Assembly (NCBI RefSeq): GCF_036242395.1
Contig: NZ_CP108458.1
Location: 6,014,001 to 6,078,000, forward strand
Direction of reading: 5' to 3'
DNA length: 64,000 nt
Source: Kitasatospora sp. NBC_01266
GTDB lineage: Bacteria > Actinomycetota > Actinomycetes > Streptomycetales > Streptomycetaceae
Made by a program: the position numbers and the translations under genes. The notes under the pieces are model-generated. The model was not told where the DNA came from, searched no databases, and saw nothing but the letters and a program-made list of their open reading frames with translations. Of the stretch, positions 10,481-18,179 are shown one piece after another. Numbering within the stretch: the first letter of the stretch is position 1; each line of letters opens with the position of its first letter.

Positions 10481-11575
10481 GTGACGGGATACTCGCCAGG
10501 GCGGCAATACCAGAACAAGGCCGCCGAGCGGGGCTCCCCGGGCGCACAGCGCAGATCACTCACCGCGGCGAAGGCGCCCGCGGGCAAGGCCGGTGCCCCG
10601 CGGATCACCGCGCTGGGCGGCGGCCAGGGCCTGTCCGCCTCGCTCTCCGCGCTGCGCCGGCTCACCTCTGACCTGACCGCCGTGGTCACCGTGGCCGACG
10701 ACGGCGGCTCCAGCGGCCGGCTGCGCGCCGAGCTGGGCGTGCTGCCGCCCGGTGACCTGCGCAAGGCGCTGGCCGCGCTCTGCGGCGACGACGACTGGGG
10801 CGGTACCTGGTCCGAGGTGCTCCAGCACCGCTTCACCGGCACCGGCGAGCTGGGCGGCCACGCGGTCGGCAACCTGCTGATCGTGGCGCTCTGGGAGAAG
10901 CTCGGCGACCCGGTGGCCGCGCTGGAGTGGGTCGGCCGCCTGCTCAACGTGCAGGGCCGGGTGCTGCCGATGTCCGCCGTCCCGCTGGACATCGAGGCCC
11001 AGGTGCGCGGCCATGACCCGCGGCACCCGGAGCAGGTCTCGGCGGTGCGCGGCCAGGCCAGCGTGGCGAGCACGCCGGGCACCGTGCAGTCGGTGCGGCT
11101 GCTGCCCGAGGAGCCGCCGGCGGTGCCCGAGGCGGTGGCCGCGGTGCTGGAGGCCGACTGGGTGGTCCTCGGTCCCGGCTCCTGGTTCACCAGCGTGCTG
11201 CCGCACCTGCTGGTCCCCGAGCTGGCCAAGGCGCTGATCGGCACCAAGGCCCGCCGCCTGCTGACCCTGAACCTGGCCCCGCAGCCCGGCGAGACCGAGG
11301 GCTTCACCCCGCAGCGTCACCTGGAGGTGATCGCCGACCACGCCCCGGACCTCGGCGTGGATGCGATCCTGGTGGACGAGCGCGCGGTCACCGGCGGAGC
11401 CTTCGGGCAGGCCGACCTGGCCGGACTGCAGAAGGCCGCCGAGCGGATGGGCGCCGCGCTGGTGCTGGACAAGGTGGCCTCGGCCGACGGCACCCCGCGA
11501 CACGACCCGGAGCTTCTGGCGGCCGCGTACGACCGGATTTTCCGGACACATGGAAGGATCGGCCCATGGCGATGA
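10481..11575 (+). CDS. yvcK: YvcK-family UDP-sugar-binding protein (gluconeogenesis factor)
   Basis: A 364-residue YvcK / CofD-like protein. The Rossmann-like fold starts at about residue 42 with TALGGGQGLSASLSALRR, followed by TVADDGGSSGRLR, GDLRKALAALC, and later VLGPGSWFTSVLPHLL and LNLAPQPGET. Homologues bind UDP-GlcNAc and are needed for normal morphology and growth on gluconeogenic carbon sources. A 40-residue N-terminal extension rich in Gly, Arg and Ala precedes the fold; GTG at 10481 was chosen because GGGGTAGGT precedes it, but an internal start is possible. The gene overlaps whiA by 10 bases, so the two are translationally coupled. Confidence 0.93.
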   Translation: MTGYSPGRQYQNKAAERGSPGAQRRSLTAAKAPAGKAGAPRITALGGGQGLSASLSALRRLTSDLTAVVTVADDGGSSGRLRAELGVLPPGDLRKALAALCGDDDWGGTWSEVLQHRFTGTGELGGHAVGNLLIVALWEKLGDPVAALEWVGRLLNVQGRVLPMSAVPLDIEAQVRGHDPRHPEQVSAVRGQASVASTPGTVQSVRLLPEEPPAVPEAVAAVLEADWVVLGPGSWFTSVLPHLLVPELAKALIGTKARRLLTLNLAPQPGETEGFTPQRHLEVIADHAPDLGVDAILVDERAVTGGAFGQADLAGLQKAAERMGAALVLDKVASADGTPRHDPELLAAAYDRIFRTHGRIGPWR

Positions 11576-12546
11576 CGGCAGCGGTGAAGGACGAAATCAG
11601 CCGGCTCCCCGTCACCCGGGCCTGCTGTCGCAAGGCTGAGGTGTCGGCGATCCTGCGATTCGCGGGCGGACTGCACATTGTGAGCGGTCGGATCGTGATC
11701 GAGGCGGAGCTGGACACCGGCATTGCGGCCCGACGGCTGCGCAAGGACCTGCTGGAGATCTTCGGCCACGCCTCCGAACTGGTGGTGATGGCCCCCAGCG
11801 GCCTGCGGCGCGGCAGCCGGTACGTGGTCCGGGTGATCAAGGACGGTGAGTTGCTGGCCCGGCAGACCGGGCTGGTGGACGGCCGGGGTCGGCCGATCCG
11901 GGGGCTGCCCCCGGCGGTGGTCTCCGGCGCGACCTGTGACGCCGAGGCGGCCTGGCGCGGTGCCTTCCTGGCGCACGGATCGCTCACCGAGCCCGGCCGG
12001 TCCTCCTCGCTGGAGATCACCTGCCCCGGTTCGGAGGCCGCCCTGGCGCTGGTCGGCGCGGCCCGCCGGCTCGGCATCCCGGCCAAGGCGCGCGAGGTGC
12101 GCGGCGCGGACCGGGTGGTGATCCGCGACGGCGACGCGATCGGCGCGCTGCTCACCCGGCTCGGCGCGCACGAGTCGGTGCTGGCCTGGGAGGAGCGCCG
12201 GCTGCGCCGCGAGGTGCGGGCCACCGCCAACCGGCTGGCCAACTTCGACGACGCCAACCTGCGTCGCTCGGCCCGCGCGGCGGTGGCGGCCGGCGCCCGG
12301 GTGCAGCGGGCCCTGGAGATCCTCGGCGACGAGGTCCCCGAGCACCTCGCGGCGGCCGGCCAGCTGCGGATGCAGCACAAGCAGGCCTCGCTCGAGGAGC
12401 TCGGCGCGCTCGCCGATCCGCCGCTCACCAAGGACGCGGTGGCCGGTCGGATCCGCCGTCTGCTGGCGATGGCCGACAAGCGGGCGCTGGAGCTCGGGCT
12501 GCCGAGCACCGAGGCCAACCTGACGGAGGAGATGGCGCTCTCCTGA
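11566..12546 (+). CDS. whiA: sporulation transcription factor WhiA
   Basis: A 326-residue WhiA, the DUF199/LAGLIDADG-type regulator that with WhiB triggers septation of aerial hyphae in Streptomyces. The N-terminal half is a degenerate homing-endonuclease fold (RLPVTRACCRKAEVSAILRF; SGATCDAEAAWRGAFLAHGS), and the C-terminal helix-turn-helix lies at about residues 265-310 (QASLEELGALADPPLTKDAV). The sequence matches remembered Streptomyces WhiA almost throughout. ATG 11566 has GGAAGGAT seven bases upstream and lies inside the end of yvcK; an in-frame ATG at 11572 is the alternative. A very strong hairpin terminator follows, closing the uvrC-rapZ-yvcK-whiA unit. Confidence 0.97.
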   Translation: MAMTAAVKDEISRLPVTRACCRKAEVSAILRFAGGLHIVSGRIVIEAELDTGIAARRLRKDLLEIFGHASELVVMAPSGLRRGSRYVVRVIKDGELLARQTGLVDGRGRPIRGLPPAVVSGATCDAEAAWRGAFLAHGSLTEPGRSSSLEITCPGSEAALALVGAARRLGIPAKAREVRGADRVVIRDGDAIGALLTRLGAHESVLAWEERRLRREVRATANRLANFDDANLRRSARAAVAAGARVQRALEILGDEVPEHLAAAGQLRMQHKQASLEELGALADPPLTKDAVAGRIRRLLAMADKRALELGLPSTEANLTEEMALS

Positions 12547-12564
12547 ACCGCGCGTGAACGCATC

Positions 12565-12608
12565 GCACCGCCGCCCCGGGAGTCCGCGAACTCCCGGGGC
12601 GGCGGTGC
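12565..12608 (+). terminator. strong terminator after whiA
   Basis: Perfect 18-bp inverted repeat (12565-12582 with 12591-12608), 8-base loop TCCGCGAA, followed by TTCTT. It separates whiA from gap. Confidence 0.88.
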
Positions 12609-12653
12609 TTCTTCGCTCGCGCGCCGGTGGATTCGGGCGCCACGCCATAGGGC

Positions 12654-12699
12654 TTGACGTCGAGGGGATGTGCTCGTGCAACCCCGTGCGAGGTAGGGT
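12654..12699 (+). promoter_or_regulatory. possible gap promoter region
   Basis: TAGGGT at 12694-12699 resembles a sigma-HrdB -10 box and lies 71 bases before the gap start. No good -35 box stands at the expected distance; TTGACG at 12654-12659 is too far away to pair with it. The call rests mainly on position after the whiA terminator. Confidence 0.3.
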
Positions 12700-12770
12700 C
12701 AGTGGTGGTCGGGGACATCCCAATTTCCACGCCGCCGGCACTGCCGGCGCACTCCAGAGGAGATCGGTTC

Positions 12771-13775
12771 GTGACGATCCGGGTAGGCATCAACGGATTC
12801 GGCCGCATCGGCCGCAACTTCTTCCGCGCGGTCAAGTCCCAGGGCGCGGACATCGAGATCGTCGGTGTCAATGACCTGACCGACACCAAGACCCTGGCTC
12901 ACCTGCTCAAGTACGACTCCATCCTGGGCACGCTGCAGGCCGAGATCAGCCACACCGCTGACAGCATCACGGTCGACGGCCACACCTTCAAGGTGCTTGC
13001 CCAGCGCGACCCGGCCGCCCTTCCGTGGGGCGAGCTGGGCGTGGACATCGTGATCGAGTCCACCGGCATCTTCACCAAGGCCGACCAGGCCAAGAAGCAC
13101 GTCGAGGCCGGCGCCAAGAAGGTCATCATCTCGGCGCCCGCCACCGACGAGGACGTCACGATCGTCATGGGCGTCAACGACGAGAAGTACGACGCCGCGA
13201 AGCACACCGTCATCTCCAACGCCTCCTGCACCACCAACTGCGTGGCGCCGCTGGCCAAGGTGCTGAACGAGAACTTCGGCATCGTCAAGGGCCTGATGAC
13301 CACGGTGCACGCCTACACCAACGACCAGGTCACCCTTGACTTCCCGCACAAGGACCTGCGTCGCGCCCGCGCCGCCGCCCTGAACATCATCCCGACCTCC
13401 ACCGGTGCCGCCAAGGCCACCGCGCTGGTGCTGCCGGAGCTCAAGGGCAAGCTGGACGGCACCTCGCTGCGCGTCCCGGTCCCGACCGGCTCGATCACCG
13501 ACCTGGTCGTCACCCTGGAGCGCGAGGTCACCGTCGAGGAGGTCAACGCGGCCTTCCAGAAGGCCTCCGAGGGCTCCCTCAAGGGCATCCTGCAGTACAC
13601 CGAGGACCCGATCGTCTCCTCCGACATCGTGAACTCGCCGTTCTCCACTATCTTCGACTCGCTGATGACCATGGTCCAGGGCAACCAGGTCAAGGTCTTC
13701 GGCTGGTACGACAACGAGTGGGGCTACTCGAACCGCCTGGTCAACCTGACCTCCCTCGTCGGTGGCCAGCTCTGA
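12771..13775 (+). CDS. gap: glyceraldehyde-3-phosphate dehydrogenase, type I
   Basis: A 334-residue NAD-dependent GAPDH, the glycolytic enzyme converting glyceraldehyde 3-phosphate to 1,3-bisphosphoglycerate. It begins with the Rossmann motif RVGINGFGRIGRNFFRA. The catalytic cysteine lies in SNASCTTNCVAPL (about residue 153), the catalytic histidine in TTVHAYTNDQ, and the C-terminus has WYDNEWGYSNRLV. GTG 12771 follows AGAGGAG and gives the canonical length; the frame is open further upstream through the leader without homology. It leads the gap-pgk-tpiA glycolytic run, but a terminator-like hairpin lies after it, so gap probably also makes its own abundant transcript. Confidence 0.98.
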   Translation: MTIRVGINGFGRIGRNFFRAVKSQGADIEIVGVNDLTDTKTLAHLLKYDSILGTLQAEISHTADSITVDGHTFKVLAQRDPAALPWGELGVDIVIESTGIFTKADQAKKHVEAGAKKVIISAPATDEDVTIVMGVNDEKYDAAKHTVISNASCTTNCVAPLAKVLNENFGIVKGLMTTVHAYTNDQVTLDFPHKDLRRARAAALNIIPTSTGAAKATALVLPELKGKLDGTSLRVPVPTGSITDLVVTLEREVTVEEVNAAFQKASEGSLKGILQYTEDPIVSSDIVNSPFSTIFDSLMTMVQGNQVKVFGWYDNEWGYSNRLVNLTSLVGGQL

Positions 13776-13800
13776 CGCAGCGGAAGCTGACGTGATGTGA

Positions 13801-13844
13801 GGAGCAGGGCCCGGAACGCGGACACCGCGTCCGGGCCCTGCTCC
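13801..13844 (+). terminator. terminator between gap and pgk
   Basis: Near-perfect inverted repeat: GGAGCAGGGCCCGGA (13801-13815) pairs with 13830-13844, and the inner ACGCGG pairs with CCGCGT. It should lower readthrough from gap into pgk. Confidence 0.75.
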
Positions 13845-13925
13845 TGCCCACCCTCACCTTCCCCGGCGGCCCGGCGCTGTGCCGCCCCCCAGCGCCACCC
13901 CCCTCTCCCAGGAGAAAAGAAGACC

Positions 13926-15128
13926 GTGAAGACCATCGAAGACCTCGATGTGGCCGGCCAGCGGGTGTTCGTCCGTGCCGACCTCAACGTGCCGCTGTCC
14001 GGCGACACCATCACCGACGACGGCCGGATCCGGGCCGTCGCGCCGACCATCGCCAAGCTGCTGGCGCGTGGCGCCAAGGTGATCGTCGCCTCCCACCTCG
14101 GCCGTCCCAAGGGCGAGCCGGACCCGAAGTTCTCGCTCGCCCCGGTCGCTGTGCGGCTCGGCGAGGTCCTCGGCAAGCCGGTCGCCTTCGCGACCGACAC
14201 CGTGGGGGACAGCGCGAAGGCCACCGTCGCCGCCCTCGGCGACGGCGAGGTCACGCTGCTGGAGAACCTGCGCTTCAACGCCGGCGAGACCAGCAAGGAC
14301 GACGCCGAGCGCGGCGCCTTCGCCGACCAGCTCGCGGCGCTGGCCGACCTCTACGTCGGCGACGGCTTCGGCGCGGTGCACCGCAAGCACGCCTCGGTCT
14401 ACGACCTGCCGGCCAGGCTGCCGCACGCGGTGGGCGACCTGATCGCCGCCGAGCTCGGGGTGCTCAAGAAGCTCACCGAGGACGTGGCGCGCCCGTACGT
14501 GGTGGTGCTCGGCGGTGCCAAGGTCTCCGACAAGCTCGGGGTGATCGACAACCTGCTGGAGAAGGCCGACCGGATCCTGATCGGCGGCGGCATGGCGTAC
14601 ACCTTCCTCAAGGCCAAGGGCCACGAGGTGGGCATCTCGCTGCTGCAGGAGGACCAGATCCCGGTCTGCCTGGAGTACCTGGCCCGGGCCGAGAAGCGGG
14701 GCGTGGAGTTCGTCCTGCCGGTGGACGTCCTGGTCTCCGCGGACTTCCCCGACCTCAAGACGAAGGCGCCGGCCGACTTCCAGGTCGTCGACGCGGACCA
14801 GATCCCCGCCGACCAGGAGGGCCTGGACATCGGCCCGAAGACGCGGGAGCTGTTCGTCTCGAAGCTGGTGGACGCGGGCACGGTCTTCTGGAACGGCCCG
14901 ATGGGTGTCTTCGAGCACCCGGACTACGCCAACGGCACCAAGGCCGTTGCCCAGGGGCTGCTCGACAGCTCCGGGTTCACCGTGGTCGGTGGCGGCGACT
15001 CGGCGGCAGCCGTGCGCATCCTCGGCTTCGACGAGAACGCGTTCGGACACATCTCGACCGGCGGTGGCGCGAGCCTCGAATACCTGGAGGGCAAGACCCT
15101 CCCCGGTATCGCCGCCTTGGAAGGCTGA
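13926..15128 (+). CDS. pgk: phosphoglycerate kinase
   Basis: A 400-residue phosphoglycerate kinase, making ATP from 1,3-bisphosphoglycerate. Diagnostic segments are VRADLNVPLSG at the N-terminus, ASHLGRPKGEPDPKFSL, LLENLRFNAGE, YVGDGFGAVHRKHAS, VLGGAKVSDKLGVI and the C-terminal nucleotide loop VVGGGDSAAAVR with ISTGGGASLEYLEGK. GTG 13926 is preceded by CAGGAGAAAAG. It is followed after three bases by tpiA, so the two genes are co-translated. Length and motifs are complete. Confidence 0.98.
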   Translation: MKTIEDLDVAGQRVFVRADLNVPLSGDTITDDGRIRAVAPTIAKLLARGAKVIVASHLGRPKGEPDPKFSLAPVAVRLGEVLGKPVAFATDTVGDSAKATVAALGDGEVTLLENLRFNAGETSKDDAERGAFADQLAALADLYVGDGFGAVHRKHASVYDLPARLPHAVGDLIAAELGVLKKLTEDVARPYVVVLGGAKVSDKLGVIDNLLEKADRILIGGGMAYTFLKAKGHEVGISLLQEDQIPVCLEYLARAEKRGVEFVLPVDVLVSADFPDLKTKAPADFQVVDADQIPADQEGLDIGPKTRELFVSKLVDAGTVFWNGPMGVFEHPDYANGTKAVAQGLLDSSGFTVVGGGDSAAAVRILGFDENAFGHISTGGGASLEYLEGKTLPGIAALEG

Positions 15129-15131
15129 TAC

Positions 15132-15917
15132 ATGAGTGAGCGCCTCCCGCTGATGGCGGGCAACTGGAAGATGAACCTCAACCACCTCGAGGCCATCCAG
15201 CACACCCAGAAGCTGGCCTTCGCGCTGGCCGACAAGGACTACGAGGCCGTCGAGGTCGCGGTCCTGGTCCCGTTCACCGACCTGCGCTCGGTGCAGACGC
15301 TGGTCGACGGCGACAAGCTGAAGATCAAGTACGGCTCGCAGGACGTCTCGGCGCACGACGCCGGCGCCTACACCGGCGAGGTCTCCGCGCCGATGCTGGC
15401 CAAGCTGAAGTGCGGCTACGCGGTGATCGGCCACTCGGAGCGCCGCCAGTACCACGGCGAGAACGAGGAGATCGTCAACGCCAAGGTGCAGGCCGCCTAC
15501 CGCAACGGGATCACCCCGATCCTGTGCGTCGGCGAGCCGCTGGAGGTCCGCAAGGCCGGCACCCACGTCGCGCACACGCTGGCCCAGCTGGACGGCGCGC
15601 TGCAGGGCCTGTCGGCCGTGCACGCCGAGAGCATCGTGGTGGCCTACGAGCCGGTCTGGGCGATCGGCACCGGCGAGGTGGCCACCCCCGAGGACGCGCA
15701 GGAGGTCTGCGCGGCGATCCGGGGCCGGCTGGCCGAGCTGTACGACGCGGAGCTGGCTGAGAAGGTCCGGATCCTGTACGGCGGTTCGGTGAAGTCCTCC
15801 AGTGCGGCGGGCCTGATGGCCAAGCCGGACGTGGACGGCGCGCTGGTCGGCGGTGCCTCGCTGGACGCCGACGAGTTCGTCAAGATCGTGCGTTACCGGG
15901 AGCAGGCAGTAGGCTAA
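15132..15917 (+). CDS. tpiA: triosephosphate isomerase
   Basis: A 261-residue triosephosphate isomerase interconverting dihydroxyacetone phosphate and glyceraldehyde 3-phosphate. The catalytic residues are visible: Lys in AGNWKMNLNH (about residue 14), His in VIGHSERRQYHGE, and Glu in AYEPVWAIGTGE (about residue 175); the phosphate loop is ILYGGSVKSSS. ATG 15132 directly follows pgk. A hairpin follows and secG comes next. Confidence 0.98.
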   Translation: MSERLPLMAGNWKMNLNHLEAIQHTQKLAFALADKDYEAVEVAVLVPFTDLRSVQTLVDGDKLKIKYGSQDVSAHDAGAYTGEVSAPMLAKLKCGYAVIGHSERRQYHGENEEIVNAKVQAAYRNGITPILCVGEPLEVRKAGTHVAHTLAQLDGALQGLSAVHAESIVVAYEPVWAIGTGEVATPEDAQEVCAAIRGRLAELYDAELAEKVRILYGGSVKSSSAAGLMAKPDVDGALVGGASLDADEFVKIVRYREQAVG

Positions 15918-15941
15918 CGCCCCCGCAGCAACGTAGTCTTT

Positions 15942-15973
15942 GGGCCGGACCACCTTCCGCGGTGGTCCGGCCC
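15942..15973 (+). terminator. hairpin between tpiA and secG
   Basis: Perfect 13-bp inverted repeat GGGCCGGACCACC (15942-15954) and GGTGGTCCGGCCC (15961-15973) with a 6-base loop, followed by TT. It ends 31 bases before the preferred secG start. Confidence 0.75.
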
Positions 15974-16004
15974 TTCGCCAATGAACGAGAGAGTTGGTCC
16001 CGCC

Positions 16005-16241
16005 GTGGTTCTCGGGTTCTCGATTGCCCTGATCATCTTCAGCCTGCTGATGATCCTCCTGGTGCTGCTGCACAAGGGGAAGGGCGGCGGCCTGTCCGAC
16101 ATGTTCGGCGGCGGTTCGATGTCGGCCGGTGGCGGTTCGGCGGTCGCGGAGCGGAACCTGGACCGGATCACCATCCTCGTCGCCCTCTGCTGGTTCGCCT
16201 GCATTGTCGTACTGGGTTTGCTGATCAAGGTCAAGAGCTGA
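16005..16241 (+). CDS. secG: preprotein translocase subunit SecG
   Basis: A 78-residue SecG, the small two-helix subunit of the SecYEG translocon. The first helix (VVLGFSIALIIFSLLMILLV) is followed by the conserved cytoplasmic loop HKGKGGGLSDMFGGG and AERNLDRIT, and a second helix (ILVALCWFACIVVLGLLI). I chose GTG 16005 because the protein then starts as in other Streptomyces SecG and AGAGAG precedes it. An ATG at 15981 would add eight residues but has no ribosome site and lies directly after the hairpin. The tpiA-secG-rbpA neighbourhood is standard for streptomycetes. Confidence 0.9.
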   Translation: MVLGFSIALIIFSLLMILLVLLHKGKGGGLSDMFGGGSMSAGGGSAVAERNLDRITILVALCWFACIVVLGLLIKVKS

Positions 16242-16266
16242 TCAGGCCTCAGTTCTGAAGGCGGTG

Positions 16267-16295
16267 CGGACAGATCCTTATCCGCTCCGTACACT
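16267..16295 (+). promoter_or_regulatory. putative rbpA promoter
   Basis: CGGACA (16267-16272) and TACACT (16290-16295) are spaced by 17 bases, a reasonable sigma-HrdB-type promoter in the secG-rbpA gap, leaving a leader of about 80 bases. I did not find the GGAAT-N18-GTT sigma-R promoter known for rbpA in S. coelicolor. Confidence 0.45.
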
Positions 16296-16383
16296 AGGAC
16301 AACTTGCCACTGTCCGCAGCGGGCGGAAGGTCGGCAGAGCCTGGGCAGACCCAGGCGGTTAAGGGCACGCAGGGAGTCAGACC

Positions 16384-16719
16384 GTGGCAAGTGGCAACGC
16401 CATCCGTGGCAGCAGGGTCGGGGCAGGCCCGATGGGTGAAGCGGAGCGCGGCGAGTCCGCCCCCCGCAATCGGATCTCCTTCTGGTGCGCCAACAAGCAC
16501 GAGACGCGCCCCAGCTTCGCCGCCGAGGCCGTCATCCCGGACACCTGGGACTGCCCGCGCTGCGGGTTCCCGGCCGGGCAGGACGAGCACAACCCGCCGG
16601 CGCCGTCGCGCAACGAGCCGTACAAGACGCACCTCGCCTATGTCCGCGAGCGCCGCACCGACGCCGACGGCGAGGCGATCCTAGCGGAGGCGCTGGCCAA
16701 GCTGCGCGGCGAGATCTGA
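16384..16719 (+). CDS. rbpA: RNA polymerase-binding protein RbpA
   Basis: A 111-residue RbpA, the actinobacterial protein that binds the principal sigma factor and RNA polymerase and stabilises the open promoter complex. The N-terminal tail (ASGNAIRGSRVGAGPMGEAE), the central zinc-binding core with WCANKHET and CPRCGF, and the C-terminal sigma-interaction helix (ERRTDADGEAILAEALAKLR) all match Streptomyces RbpA. GTG 16384 gives exactly the expected N-terminus. A hairpin follows the stop. Confidence 0.97.
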   Translation: MASGNAIRGSRVGAGPMGEAERGESAPRNRISFWCANKHETRPSFAAEAVIPDTWDCPRCGFPAGQDEHNPPAPSRNEPYKTHLAYVRERRTDADGEAILAEALAKLRGEI

Positions 16720-16732
16720 GCCGATTCGTTGT

Positions 16733-16774
16733 CGAACGCGGGTGATGGACCGTCAGGTCCGCCACCCGCGTTCG
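16733..16774 (+). terminator. terminator after rbpA
   Basis: 12-bp perfect stem CGAACGCGGGTG (16733-16744) with CACCCGCGTTCG (16763-16774); the loop contains a second GGACC/GGTCC stem. Confidence 0.75.
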
Positions 16775-16822
16775 GCGTTCCGGGACCTCTCGTTCTGGGG
16801 ACTAGCGGGGGAGGGGAGCGCG

Positions 16823-17305
16823 ATGACCGCGCGAAGTGAGTGGCTGGAACTGATTCCGCTCGAGGTGGCGCACGCCGAGGAGATGGCCGAGGTGCTCGGC
16901 GACCCGGCGCTGCACGCCTTCATCGGCGGTGAGCCGCTGGCCGTCGGGCAGCTGCGGGAGCGCTACGCCCGGCTGGCGGCGGGTTCGCCCGATCCGGCGG
17001 AGCGGTGGCTGAACTGGGTGCTGCGGCTGGTCGCCGAGGACCGCCTGGTGGGCACCGTGCAGGCCACCGTGCGGGGCACCGAGGCCGAGATCGCCTGGAT
17101 CGTCGGCACTCCCTGGCAGGGGCGGGGCTACGCCCGTGAGGCGGTCCGGGTGATGGTCGAGGCGCTGGCCGGGCAGGGCGTGCGGACGCTGGTCGCGCAC
17201 GTCCACCCGGAGCACCACGCCTCCGCCGCGGTGGCCGCTGCCGCCGGCCTGGCGGTCACCGAGCGGTGGTACGACGGTGAGCGGCGCTGGGAGCTGCGGC
17301 GGTAG
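16823..17305 (+). CDS. GNAT-family N-acetyltransferase
   Basis: A 160-residue GCN5-related acetyltransferase of the RimJ/RimL-like branch. The acetyl-CoA-binding motif A is IVGTPWQGRGYAREAVRVMV (about residues 92-112), followed by LVAHVHPEHHASAAVAAAAG. It should move an acetyl group from acetyl-CoA to an amine of a small molecule or protein; the substrate cannot be read. ATG 16823 is chosen because GGGGAGGGGAG stands just upstream; the frame is open for 27 codons before it, through the rbpA terminator. The gene stands alone, convergent with the pentose-phosphate operon across a strong shared terminator. Confidence 0.85.
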   Translation: MTARSEWLELIPLEVAHAEEMAEVLGDPALHAFIGGEPLAVGQLRERYARLAAGSPDPAERWLNWVLRLVAEDRLVGTVQATVRGTEAEIAWIVGTPWQGRGYAREAVRVMVEALAGQGVRTLVAHVHPEHHASAAVAAAAGLAVTERWYDGERRWELRR

Positions 17306-17340
17306 CTCTTTCGAGGGATTCGGGCCGGCCCTGGTCATGA

Positions 17341-17379
17341 CGAAGGGGCGGTGCGCTCGACGAGCGCACCGCCCCTTCG
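17341..17379. terminator. bidirectional terminator between the GNAT gene and pgl
   Basis: 19-base perfect arms (17341-17359 and 17361-17379), practically a 16-17 bp stem with a small loop, between convergent genes. Confidence 0.88.
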
Positions 17380-17393
17380 CCGTTGACGCTCCG

Positions 17394-18179
17394 TCAGGCG
17401 GAGGCCGGAGGATAGAGCTGCGGCGGCAGCTCGGCCGCCGCGGCCCGGTCGAGCAGCCAGAGCGTGCGGCTGGTGCCGTACGCGCCGCAGGCCGGGGCCT
17501 GCAGCTCGCCCGGGTTGGACAGGGCCAGCGCCACCGCGTCCGCCTTGTCCTCGCCGGCCGCCAGCAGCCAGACCTCGCGGGCCGCCCGGATGGCCGGCAG
17601 GGTCAGCGAGATCCGGGTCGGCGGCGGCTTCGGGGCCCCGCGCACCCCGACCACCGTGCGCGCGGTCTCCCGCACGCCCGGGTGCTCGGGGAAGAGCGAG
17701 GCCACGTGGGTGTCCGGGCCGACGCCGAGCAGCAGCACGTCGAAGGCGGGCACCAGGGCGCGGTCCTCGGGACCCGCGGCCTTGGCCAGCTCCTCGGCGT
17801 ACCGCTCGGCGGCGGCCTCCACGTCGGCGCCGTCCACGCCGTCCGAGGCGGGCATGTAGTGCACCCGCGCCGGGTCGACCGGGACGTGGGCGAGCAGCTC
17901 GTCGGTGGCCTGCACCGCGTTGCGCTCCGGGTCGTCCGAGCGCACGAAGCGCTCGTCGCCCCACCACAGGTCGATCCGGGACCAGTCCACCGCGTCCCGG
18001 GCCGGCGAGGCGGCGATCGCGGCGAGCAGCGCGTTGCCGTTGCGCCCGCCGGTGAGCACCACGGAGGCCAGGCCCCGGGCGGACTGCGCGTCGACGATCT
18101 TGGTGATCAGTCGGGCGGCGGCCGCCTGGGCCATCAGCTCCTTGTCGCGGTGCACCACCAGCTGCGGCACGGGACTCAT
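17394..18179 (-). CDS. pgl: 6-phosphogluconolactonase
   Basis: A 261-residue 6-phosphogluconolactonase (DevB type) hydrolysing 6-phosphogluconolactone in the oxidative pentose-phosphate pathway. Motifs are VVLTGGRNGNALL (about residue 40), WSRIDLWWGDERFV, and the active-site loop LLGVGPDTHVASLFP, in which Thr replaces the Gly more usual before His. ATG 18179 overlaps the opcA stop by four bases (ATGA), so the genes are translationally coupled. It is the last gene of the tkt-tal-zwf-opcA-pgl operon. Confidence 0.94.
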   Translation of the reverse strand: MSPVPQLVVHRDKELMAQAAAARLITKIVDAQSARGLASVVLTGGRNGNALLAAIAASPARDAVDWSRIDLWWGDERFVRSDDPERNAVQATDELLAHVPVDPARVHYMPASDGVDGADVEAAAERYAEELAKAAGPEDRALVPAFDVLLLGVGPDTHVASLFPEHPGVRETARTVVGVRGAPKPPPTRISLTLPAIRAAREVWLLAAGEDKADAVALALSNPGELQAPACGAYGTSRTLWLLDRAAAAELPPQLYPPASA